Below are positions 6,073 through 10,971 of a stretch of DNA of 10,971 bases, one piece after another (the stretch's first letter is position 1; every line of letters begins with the position of its first letter). The notes under the pieces were generated by a model that saw only the letters and a program-made list of their open reading frames with translations, was not told the DNA's origin and did not search any database. The translations under genes were made by a program, and so were the position numbers. The stretch comes from Ramlibacter sp. GTDB taxonomy: Bacteria; Pseudomonadota; Gammaproteobacteria; Burkholderiales; Burkholderiaceae_C. The stretch covers positions 1-10,971 of the forward strand of contig JAJNBO010000095.1 in the NCBI GenBank assembly GCA_021156245.1, given 5' to 3'.

Positions 6073-6462
6073 TTATTCGGCGGCAGCGGCCACCGTCTTG
6101 GCGCCGCGCTGGGCCAGCTTTTCCTTGATGCGCGCCGACTTGCCGCTGCGCTCGCGCAGGTAGTACAGCTTGGCGCGGCGGACGTCGCCACGGCGCTTGA
6201 CTTCGATGCCGGCGATCAGCGGGCTGTAGGTCTGGAACGTGCGCTCCACGCCTTCGCCGCTGGAGATCTTGCGCACCGTGAAGGCGCTGTTCAGCCCGCG
6301 GTTGCGCTTGGCGATCACGACACCTTCGTAGGCCTGCGCGCGCTTGCGGCTGCCTTCGACGACGTTCACGGAGACGATCACGGTGTCGCCGGGGGCGAAC
6401 TCGGGGATCTTCTTGCCCAGGCGGGCGATTTCCTCTTGCTCGAGGGTCTGGATCAGGTTCAT
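6073..6462 (-). CDS. rplS: 50S ribosomal protein L19
   Basis: This 129-residue protein is recognisable along its whole length: [16 protein letters not shown] at the start, [20 protein letters not shown] at 22-41, the [13 protein letters not shown] block, and [20 protein letters not shown] near the C-terminus. L19 sits at the 30S-50S interface of the 70S ribosome. The Ala/Glu-rich tail of about ten residues beyond the core is common in betaproteobacteria. GAGGA (minus, 6471-6467) is a clear Shine-Dalgarno 4 nt before the ATG. The gene is last in the rpsP operon, but an 87-bp gap with a promoter-like element and a hairpin precedes it, so it may also be expressed separately. Confidence 0.98.
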   Translation of the reverse strand: MNLIQTLEQEEIARLGKKIPEFAPGDTVIVSVNVVEGSRKRAQAYEGVVIAKRNRGLNSAFTVRKISSGEGVERTFQTYSPLIAGIEVKRRGDVRRAKLYYLRERSGKSARIKEKLAQRGAKTVAAAAE

Positions 6463-6500
6463 GGTGTCCTCAGTGATCGTGCCCGCGCTACGCTGAAGGT

Positions 6501-6525
6501 CCGGCCGATGGCGGCGGACGGCCGG
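6501..6525 (-). promoter_or_regulatory. Hairpin in the rplS leader
   Basis: CCGGCCG (6501-6507) and CGGCCGG (6519-6525) form a perfect 7-bp stem with an 11-nt loop. It lies in the trmD-rplS gap, about 40 nt upstream of the rplS ATG and downstream of the predicted internal promoter. No U-run follows. It may be a processing site, an attenuating structure or an L19-binding site; none of these can be decided from sequence. Confidence 0.45.
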
Positions 6526-6536
6526 GCAGAGGATCT

Positions 6537-6578
6537 GGAAAGCCGACGATTATAGCGTGGCGAGGAAAGCCTCGTCCA
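6537..6578 (-). promoter_or_regulatory. Internal promoter for rplS overlapping the end of trmD
   Basis: On the minus strand a perfect TATAAT occupies 6554-6549 and overlaps the trmD stop codon. TGGACG at 6578-6573 matches four of six bases of the -35 consensus with an 18-bp spacer. The start point would lie near 6542, giving an rplS leader of about 80 nt. The discriminator is GC-rich (CGTCGGC), a feature of promoters under stringent control in proteobacteria. The same sequence pattern recurs upstream of rpsP. Confidence 0.6.
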
Positions 6579-7293
6579 CCGGGGTCAGGCGGCCGGCCTG
6601 GCGGGCGGCGGCGATCAGGTCCGGCCGGTGCTTCGCCGTCACGGCCAGCCGCTGGCGCCGGCGCCATTCGGCGATCCGGGCGTGGTGGCCGGAGAGCAGC
6701 TCCTCGGGCGCCTTGCGCCCCTCCCATTCCTCCGGGCGGGTGTAGTGCGGGCAGTCCAGCAGGCCGTCGAGGGCCGGGTTGAAGCTGTCTTCCTGGTGGC
6801 TGCCGGCATCGTTGAGCACGCCCGGCTGCAGGCGGGCCACGGCGTCCAGCAAGGCCATCGCCGCGATCTCGCCCCCGGACAACACGAAATCCCCCAGGCT
6901 CAGCTGCACGTCCACGTGGGTGTCGATGAAGCGCTGGTCGATGCCCTCGTAGCGGCCGCAGACCAGGATGGCGCCCCGGCTGGCCGACCAGCGTTCGACG
7001 CCCGCGTGGTCCAGGCGCTCGCCGATGGGGGAGAACAGGACGACGGGGGCGGCGTCCGCGCGATCGGCCTTCACCGCGGCCAGGCAGCGCGCGAGCGGCT
7101 CGGCCATCATCACCATGCCGGGGCCGCCGCCGAAGGGACGGTCGTCCACGCGGCGGTAGTTGCCCTCGGCGAAATCACGCAGGTTCCACAGCCGCACGTC
7201 CACCTGCTTCGTCTCGTACGCGCGGCGGGTCACGCCGGCGGCGAGGAACGGCGCGAACAGCTCCGGGAACAGGGTGACGAGGTCGAAGCGCAT
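6550..7293 (-). CDS. trmD: tRNA (guanine-N1-)-methyltransferase TrmD
   Basis: This 247-residue SPOUT enzyme methylates G37 next to the anticodon of tRNAs reading CNN codons, using S-adenosylmethionine, and prevents +1 frameshifting. Visible blocks are MRFDLVTLFPELF at 1-13, DRPFGGGPGMVM at 51-62, the knot segments CGRYEGIDQR at 112-121 and SLGDFVLSGGE at 132-142, and R154 and D169, which align with the catalytic pair of the Haemophilus enzyme at the same numbers. Length is typical. It starts 12 nt after the rimM stop with no evident Shine-Dalgarno, suggesting coupling to rimM translation. Its last codons contain the -10 element of the predicted rplS promoter. Confidence 0.98.
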   Translation of the reverse strand: MRFDLVTLFPELFAPFLAAGVTRRAYETKQVDVRLWNLRDFAEGNYRRVDDRPFGGGPGMVMMAEPLARCLAAVKADRADAAPVVLFSPIGERLDHAGVERWSASRGAILVCGRYEGIDQRFIDTHVDVQLSLGDFVLSGGEIAAMALLDAVARLQPGVLNDAGSHQEDSFNPALDGLLDCPHYTRPEEWEGRKAPEELLSGHHARIAEWRRRQRLAVTAKHRPDLIAAARQAGRLTPVDEAFLATL

Positions 7294-7305
7294 GGCGGCG
7301 CGGGA

Positions 7306-7908
7306 TTAGTAGTCCGCCTGCCAGTCGACATCGATGCGGCGGCCTTCCTTGTCGACGCCGTCCACGTAGGCGGAGACGAAGGGAATCATGCGTTCCAGCG
7401 GCTTGCCGGGTTCGTCCTCGTACCCGACGACCAGCACGGTCTGCGGCCCGGTGGACAGCAGTTCCTTCACCTGGCCCAGGTGCACGCCTTCGCGGTTGAC
7501 GACGTCGAGGCCCAGCAGGTCGACCCAGTAGTACTCGTCCGCGCCGGCCGTGGGAAAGGAAGAACGGGGAACGAAGATGCGGGCGCCCTTGAGCAGCTCG
7601 GCGGCATTGCGGTCGCCCACGGCATCCGCCCGGGCGACGATGGAGTCGGAATGTTCCCTGGCTTCCCGCACGCGCAGCAGCACCGTGCCCGAGAAAGTGG
7701 GCGAGCCCTTTTCCGTCGGTTGCAGGTACCAGCGCTTGGAAGAGAACAGCGCCTGCGGGTCGGCGCTGTGGGGGAGGACCTTGAACCAGCCCTGGATCCC
7801 CCAGGCATCGGCGATGCGCCCGACCTCGATGGCGTCGGCGGGAAGATCCGCCGGTTCGATGTCCGCGGGCAGCTTGCTTGCAGCTGCCGGACGGCCGGGC
7901 GCCGCCAT
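7306..7908 (-). CDS. rimM: 16S rRNA processing protein RimM
   Basis: This 200-residue assembly factor binds S19 and helps mature the head of the 30S subunit. The RimM N-terminal domain begins after a variable leader, at IEVGRIADAWGIQGWFKV (about 27-44), and a C-terminal PRC-barrel follows from about 122, with EYYWVDLLGLDVVNREG at its start and MIPFVSAYVDGVD near its end. The ATG at 7908 is chosen; an upstream in-frame start at 8004 would overlap rpsP by 29 codons and adds only Arg/Pro-rich shadow sequence. The leader of about 26 residues before the core is slightly long, so a later start cannot be excluded. It begins 7 nt after the rpsP stop. Confidence 0.95.
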   Translation of the reverse strand: MAAPGRPAAASKLPADIEPADLPADAIEVGRIADAWGIQGWFKVLPHSADPQALFSSKRWYLQPTEKGSPTFSGTVLLRVREAREHSDSIVARADAVGDRNAAELLKGARIFVPRSSFPTAGADEYYWVDLLGLDVVNREGVHLGQVKELLSTGPQTVLVVGYEDEPGKPLERMIPFVSAYVDGVDKEGRRIDVDWQADY

Positions 7909-7915
7909 TGCCGGA

Positions 7916-8185
7916 TTACGCAGCGGCGGCGGCAGGAGCGGCGTTCGTCGCGCCGTCCTTGAGCAGGCGCTCGACGGTCGGGGACGCCTGGGCGCCCACG
8001 CCACGCCAGTACGTCAGGCGGTCCTGCGCGACGCGCAGCTTTTCCTCGCCGTCCTTGGCCAGCGGGTTGTAGAACCCCAGGCGCTCGATGAAGCGGCCAT
8101 CGCGGCGCACGCGCTTGTCGGCGACGACGATGTTGTAGAACGGACGGGCTTTCGCGCCGCCGCGGGAGAGTCGAATGACGACCAT
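7916..8185 (-). CDS. rpsP: 30S ribosomal protein S16
   Basis: This 89-residue protein begins [20 protein letters not shown] and continues [17 protein letters not shown], the diagnostic S16 blocks. S16 binds 16S rRNA early in 30S assembly. The C-terminus ends in an Ala-rich tail (A-P-A-A-A-A-A), a common extension in this lineage. GAAGGAT (minus, 8197-8191) is a suitable Shine-Dalgarno 5 nt from the ATG. It is the first gene of the four-gene operon; a perfect TATAAT lies about 80 nt upstream. Confidence 0.98.
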   Translation of the reverse strand: MVVIRLSRGGAKARPFYNIVVADKRVRRDGRFIERLGFYNPLAKDGEEKLRVAQDRLTYWRGVGAQASPTVERLLKDGATNAAPAAAAA

Positions 8186-8228
8186 GATTTATCCTTCGGG
8201 TATGTTCTTCCGGCGTTGAGACACGCGA

Positions 8229-8244
8229 CTGGCCACCCGGCCAG
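8229..8244 (-). promoter_or_regulatory. Hairpin in the rpsP operon leader
   Basis: CTGGCC (8229-8234) and GGCCAG (8239-8244) are perfectly complementary around a 4-nt loop. The stem falls inside the predicted rpsP leader, some 44-59 nt upstream of the ATG, and does not cover the Shine-Dalgarno. A regulatory function is only a possibility. On the other strand it overlaps the candidate -35 of the GNAT gene. Confidence 0.4.
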
Positions 8245-8273
8245 CGACACGCCGAAAAGCCCACGATTATAAC
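8244..8273 (+). promoter_or_regulatory. Candidate promoter of the GNAT-TM2 pair
   Basis: GCGACA (8244-8249, four of six matches) and TATAAC (8268-8273, five of six) are separated by 18 bp. The start point would be near 8280, only about 7 nt before the ATG at 8287. The -10 shares four bases with the -10 of the divergent rpsP promoter. No Shine-Dalgarno lies in the short leader. Confidence 0.4.
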
Positions 8274-8293
8274 GTCTTCCCACTTTATGCTGA
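8254..8293 (-). promoter_or_regulatory. Promoter of the rpsP-rimM-trmD-rplS operon
   Basis: A perfect TATAAT lies on the minus strand at 8271-8266, followed by the GC-rich discriminator CGTGGGC. The best -35 candidate, TCAGCA at 8293-8288 with a 16-bp spacer, matches only three of six bases and lies inside the GNAT coding region. The start point would be near 8259, giving a leader of about 74 nt. Sixteen of 18 bases from TATAAT onward match the rplS internal promoter. Confidence 0.65.
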
Positions 8294-8820
8294 CTCTGCG
8301 CTCCAGCACCGACCAGGACATCCCTGCGATCACGGCGATCTACGCCCACCACGTCACCCACGGCACAGGCACGTTCGAGACCACGCCGCCCACCGAAACG
8401 GACATGGCGGCGCGGCGCGCCGACGTGCTGTCCAAGGGCCTGCCCTACCTCGTGGCGGAGAACGACGGCCAGGTGCTCGGGTTCGCCTACTGCCAGTGGT
8501 TCAAGCCCCGGCCGGCGTACCGCTTCTCGGCCGAGGACTCGATCTACCTGCACCCGGACGCGGCGGGCCAGCGCATCGGCACCAAGCTCCTGACCGAGCT
8601 GACCAAGCAGGCGGAAGCGACCGGGCTGCGCAAGCTCATCGCGGTGATCGGCGACTCGGGCAATGCGCGTTCGATCGGCGTGCACCGGGCCGTCGGTTTC
8701 CGCCACGTGGGCACCATCCAGTCCTGCGGCTGGAAGTTCGGCCGCTGGCTGGACATCGTGATGATGGAGAAGTCCATCGGCGACGGCAATCGCACGGCGC
8801 CGGAAGCGCCCACGGCATGA
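8287..8820 (+). CDS. GNAT N-acetyltransferase, phosphinothricin acetyltransferase type
   Basis: This 177-residue protein shows the PAT/MnaT-like pattern: IYAHHVTHGTGTFETTPPT at 18-36, the KPRPAYRFSAEDSIYLHP segment, an acetyl-CoA loop AGQRIGTKLL, and IGDSGNARSIGVHRAVGF followed by GWKFGRWLDIVMMEK near the C-terminus. It acetylates small amine substrates from acetyl-CoA; in relatives these are phosphinothricin, methionine sulfone or methionine sulfoximine. The actual substrate cannot be told from sequence. No Shine-Dalgarno precedes the ATG. Its stop overlaps the start of the TM2 gene (ATGA at 8817-8820), so the two are probably coupled. The gene starts within the promoter zone of the divergent rpsP operon. 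Confidence 0.92.
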   Translation: MLTLRSSTDQDIPAITAIYAHHVTHGTGTFETTPPTETDMAARRADVLSKGLPYLVAENDGQVLGFAYCQWFKPRPAYRFSAEDSIYLHPDAAGQRIGTKLLTELTKQAEATGLRKLIAVIGDSGNARSIGVHRAVGFRHVGTIQSCGWKFGRWLDIVMMEKSIGDGNRTAPEAPTA

Positions 8821-9263
8821 AGAACAAGACGCTGGCGGCCTGGCTCGCCTTTCTCGGCGGCCCGTTCGGGCTGCATCGCTTCTACCTCCATGGCGCCGGA
8901 GACTGGCTCGGCTGGGCGCTCCCGCTGCCGACGCTGCTCGGTGGCTACGGCGTGCTGCGGATGTGGAACCTGGGGCAGAACGACCCCGTGAGCTGGGTGC
9001 TGACGCCGCTGCTCGGGTTCACCGTGGCCGGCTGCTGCCTGACCGCGATCGTGTACGGGCTGCGCAAGCCGGAGGAGTGGAATGCGCGCTTCAACCCCGG
9101 CGCGGACGCGCAGTCACCCGCCGGCCACACCGGATGGACGACGATCTGGGCGATCGCGCTCTCGCTGATGTTCGGCGCGGCGGTCCTGATGACCAGCATC
9201 GCGATCAGCTTCCAGGCCTACTTCCAGAACCAGGTCGAGGAAGGCCGGGCGATCAGCCAGTGA
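8817..9263 (+). CDS. TM2-domain (NINE family) membrane protein
   Basis: This 148-residue protein opens with MKNKTLAAWLAFLGGPFGLH and continues RFYLHG, the TM2 signature of a hydrophobic helix followed by G-x-H-R-F-Y-L-G. Further hydrophobic segments lie near 33-45, 58-80 and 108-132, so three or four membrane spans are likely, which is more than the two of a minimal TM2 domain. The function of bacterial TM2 proteins is largely unknown. It overlaps the GNAT gene by 4 bp upstream and ends 6 bp before the end of the convergent pit gene. There is no recognisable terminator. Confidence 0.85.
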   Translation: MKNKTLAAWLAFLGGPFGLHRFYLHGAGDWLGWALPLPTLLGGYGVLRMWNLGQNDPVSWVLTPLLGFTVAGCCLTAIVYGLRKPEEWNARFNPGADAQSPAGHTGWTTIWAIALSLMFGAAVLMTSIAISFQAYFQNQVEEGRAISQ

Positions 9264-9269
9264 AGCACG

Positions 9270-10280
9270 TCAGAAGATCTGCAGGCTGATCCAGTAGGCG
9301 ATCGCCGCGACGAATCCGCTGGCGGGGATCGTGAAGATCCAGGCCCAGACGATGTTGCCGGCGACGCCCCAGCGCACCGCGCTCATGCGGTGGGTGGAGC
9401 CGACGCCGACGATCGCCCCCGTGATGGTGTGCGTGGTGGAGACGGGGATGCCCAGCGAAGTCGCGATGAACAGGGTCAGCGCGCCGCTCGTTTCCGCGCA
9501 GAAGCCGCCCACGGGCTTGAGCTTGGTGATCTTCTGCCCCATGGTCTTGACAATGCGCCAGCCGCCGAACATCGTGCCCAGGGCGATGGCGACGTAGCAG
9601 CTGATGATCACCCACGTCGGCGGCGCATCCTGGCCGGTGGCCACGTAGCCCGTGGCGATGAGCAGCATCCAGATGATGCCGATGGTCTTCTGCGCATCGT
9701 TGCCGCCGTGGCCGAGGCTGTACGCGCCGGCCGAGACGAGCTGCAGGCGGCGGAACCACTTGTCCACCCGCGAGGGCCGCGTGTTGCGGAACAGGTTGGA
9801 CACCAGCACCATCATCAGCGAGCCCAGGATGAAGCCGAGGGCGGGCGAGATGAAGATGAAGATCACCGTCTTCCAGATGCCGCTGGCGACCAGGGCGCCC
9901 GCGCCCGACTTGGCGATGACCGCGCCGCAGATGCCGCCGATCAGCGCGTGCGAGGAGCTGCTGGGGATGCCGTACCACCACGTGATCACGTTCCAGGTGA
10001 TCGCACCCACCAGCGCGCCGAACACGACGTGGGTGTTCACCACGCCCGGCTCCACGATGCCCTTGCCGACCGTGGCCGCCACGCTGAGGTGGAAGATGAA
10101 GATGGCCACGAAGTTGAAGAAGGCCGCGAACAGCACGGCCTGGGCGGGCTTGAGCACGCCGGTCGAGACGACGGTGGCGATCGAGTTCGCCGCGTCGTGG
10201 AAGCCGTTCATGAAGTCGAACAGCAGCGCGACGACCACCAGGAGAACCACGACCCACAAGGCCGTCTGGGCGACTTCCAT
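9270..10280 (-). CDS. pit: Inorganic phosphate transporter, Pit family
   Basis: This 336-residue inner-membrane permease takes up phosphate as a neutral metal-phosphate complex, driven by protons. It shows the internal repeat of the PiT family: FDFMNGFHDAANSIATVVS at 21-39 and GHGGNDAQKTIGIIW at 190-204, each followed by a GIP motif (GIPSSSSHALIGG at 104-116; GIPVSTTHTITGA at 277-289). About ten hydrophobic segments span the length. It is shorter than E. coli PitA (499 residues) because it lacks the large central loop, as in many Pit proteins paired with DUF47. GAGGA (minus, 10291-10287) overlaps the stop of the upstream DUF47 gene, indicating one coupled transcript. No Pho box is seen. Confidence 0.96.
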   Translation of the reverse strand: MEVAQTALWVVVLLVVVALLFDFMNGFHDAANSIATVVSTGVLKPAQAVLFAAFFNFVAIFIFHLSVAATVGKGIVEPGVVNTHVVFGALVGAITWNVITWWYGIPSSSSHALIGGICGAVIAKSGAGALVASGIWKTVIFIFISPALGFILGSLMMVLVSNLFRNTRPSRVDKWFRRLQLVSAGAYSLGHGGNDAQKTIGIIWMLLIATGYVATGQDAPPTWVIISCYVAIALGTMFGGWRIVKTMGQKITKLKPVGGFCAETSGALTLFIATSLGIPVSTTHTITGAIVGVGSTHRMSAVRWGVAGNIVWAWIFTIPASGFVAAIAYWISLQIF

Positions 10281-10289
10281 CGGCGGTCC

Positions 10290-10937
10290 TCAGGAGTTCT
10301 CGAGCACGATGCCTTCGACGACGTTGGCCACGTCCTCGCACTTGTCGGTGATCGTCTCCAGCAGCTCGTAGACCGTCTTGAGCTTGATCACCTCGCGCAC
10401 GTCCGGCTCCTCGCGGAACAGCTTGCTCATCGCGGAGCGCATCACGCGGTCGGCGTCGGACTCCAGCTTGTCGATCTCCTCGCAGGTCTTCAGCGCGGCG
10501 ACGGCGGTGTCGTGGTCGGACAGCTTGTTCAGGAAGGCGACGGCCTCCTTGACGCGCTCGCAGCAGCGGACGCTCAGGTCGGTCAGGCGGCTGATCTCTT
10601 CCGTCATGTGCCGCACGTCGTACAGCGACATGGTCTCCGCCGAGTCCTGGATCAGGTCCGCCACGTCGTCCATCGTGTTGATCAGCGTGTGGATCTGCTC
10701 GCGGTCGATCGGCGTGATGAAGGTGGAGTGGATGAGGCGGTTGACCTCGTGCGTCACCTTGTCGGCCGCGCGCTCGGCGTGGTCGACCTCGCGCGCATAC
10801 TGCTCCCGCATGTTCACATCCGAATAATTCGCCACCAGCTTGGCGAAGGCGTGCGCGGCATCGACCATGTGCTCGGCATGCTGGTTGAACATTTCGAAGA
10901 AGTTGCCTTCTTTCGGGAGCAGTTTCTTGAAGAGCAT
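10290..10937 (-). CDS. DUF47 / PhoU-like Pit accessory protein
   Basis: This 215-residue all-alpha protein belongs to the DUF47 group, relatives of PhoU commonly encoded next to Pit permeases. Diagnostic segments are an N-terminal FKKLLPKEGNFFEMFNQHA (3-21), EVDHAERAADKVTHEV at 50-65, FITPIDREQIHTLI at 73-86, and an acidic repeat EIDKLESDADRV near 150-165 with TDKCEDVANVVEGIV close to the end. The acidic clusters are candidate metal sites, as in PhoU. It probably regulates the permease encoded just downstream, whose Shine-Dalgarno overlaps its stop. The ATG at 10937 lies 34 bp from the window edge; no good Shine-Dalgarno is visible, and any promoter lies largely outside. Confidence 0.94.
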   Translation of the reverse strand: MLFKKLLPKEGNFFEMFNQHAEHMVDAAHAFAKLVANYSDVNMREQYAREVDHAERAADKVTHEVNRLIHSTFITPIDREQIHTLINTMDDVADLIQDSAETMSLYDVRHMTEEISRLTDLSVRCCERVKEAVAFLNKLSDHDTAVAALKTCEEIDKLESDADRVMRSAMSKLFREEPDVREVIKLKTVYELLETITDKCEDVANVVEGIVLENS

Positions 10938-10971
10938 GGGGCGCGAGGTTGTGGTTCGCCGCGAGTGTACC

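Noticed and set aside
6628..7962. Plus-strand open frame of 444 codons opposite trmD and rimM
   Set aside because: It runs antisense through two certain genes and has a low-complexity His/Arg/Gly composition.
7909..8004. N-terminal extension of rimM to a start at 8004
   Set aside because: It would overlap rpsP by 29 codons and adds Arg/Pro-rich residues without similarity to RimM; the ATG at 7908 follows the rpsP stop directly.
9253..10341. Minus-strand open frame of 362 codons overlapping pit in another frame
   Set aside because: It is a His/Arg-rich shadow of pit, which shows both PiT signature repeats in its own frame.
1..10971. Possible new defence, mobile or biosynthetic system
   Set aside because: All sixteen genes fit known housekeeping families in conserved arrangements; no recombinase, toxin pair, repeat array or unusual composition is visible.

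Overview
The window is high-GC bacterial chromosome. Gene content and order point to a betaproteobacterium of the order Burkholderiales, probably Comamonadaceae-like; this placement is inferred from protein flavour and gene order, without a database search. It is housekeeping DNA: no transposase, phage gene, CRISPR array, tRNA or rRNA is visible, and sixteen protein genes are packed with little spacing.

Layout. (1) 1-297, minus: N-terminal part of a DEAD-box RNA helicase that runs off the left edge. (2) 301-476: a 176-bp leader/spacer with a candidate promoter and an inverted repeat. (3) 477-1058, minus: oligoribonuclease (orn). (4) 1094-4154, plus: a tight row of an M48 membrane protease, pterin-4a-carbinolamine dehydratase (phhB), the ribosome assembly GTPase rsgA and thioredoxin 2 (trxC). 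The orn/rsgA divergent pairing known from enterobacteria is recognisable here, with two genes between. (5) 4155-4250: a convergent spacer full of hairpins. (6) 4251-6006, minus: a CobD/CbiB-like membrane protein and a Nudix CoA pyrophosphatase. (7) 6073-8185, minus: the classic rpsP-rimM-trmD-rplS operon, read in that order, closed by a rho-independent terminator at 6020-6051. (8) 8287-9263, plus: a phosphinothricin-type GNAT acetyltransferase overlapping a TM2-domain membrane protein. (9) 9270-10937, minus: a DUF47/PhoU-like protein followed by a Pit phosphate permease.

How it fits together. Much of the window serves RNA and ribosomes: Orn ends RNA decay, RsgA checks the 30S subunit, RimM matures it, S16 and L19 are ribosomal proteins, TrmD methylates tRNA, and the helicase remodels RNA. 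The two phosphate genes are a standalone uptake unit.

No new multi-gene system is evident. The most interesting signal is regulatory. Three minus-strand sites, upstream of the helicase, rplS and rpsP, share a -10 element plus discriminator of the form ATAATCG-NN-GGCTT. Other points are a trxC Shine-Dalgarno displayed in the loop of a perfect hairpin, overlapping divergent -10 elements between rpsP and the GNAT gene, and a CbiB-like protein without visible cobalamin context.
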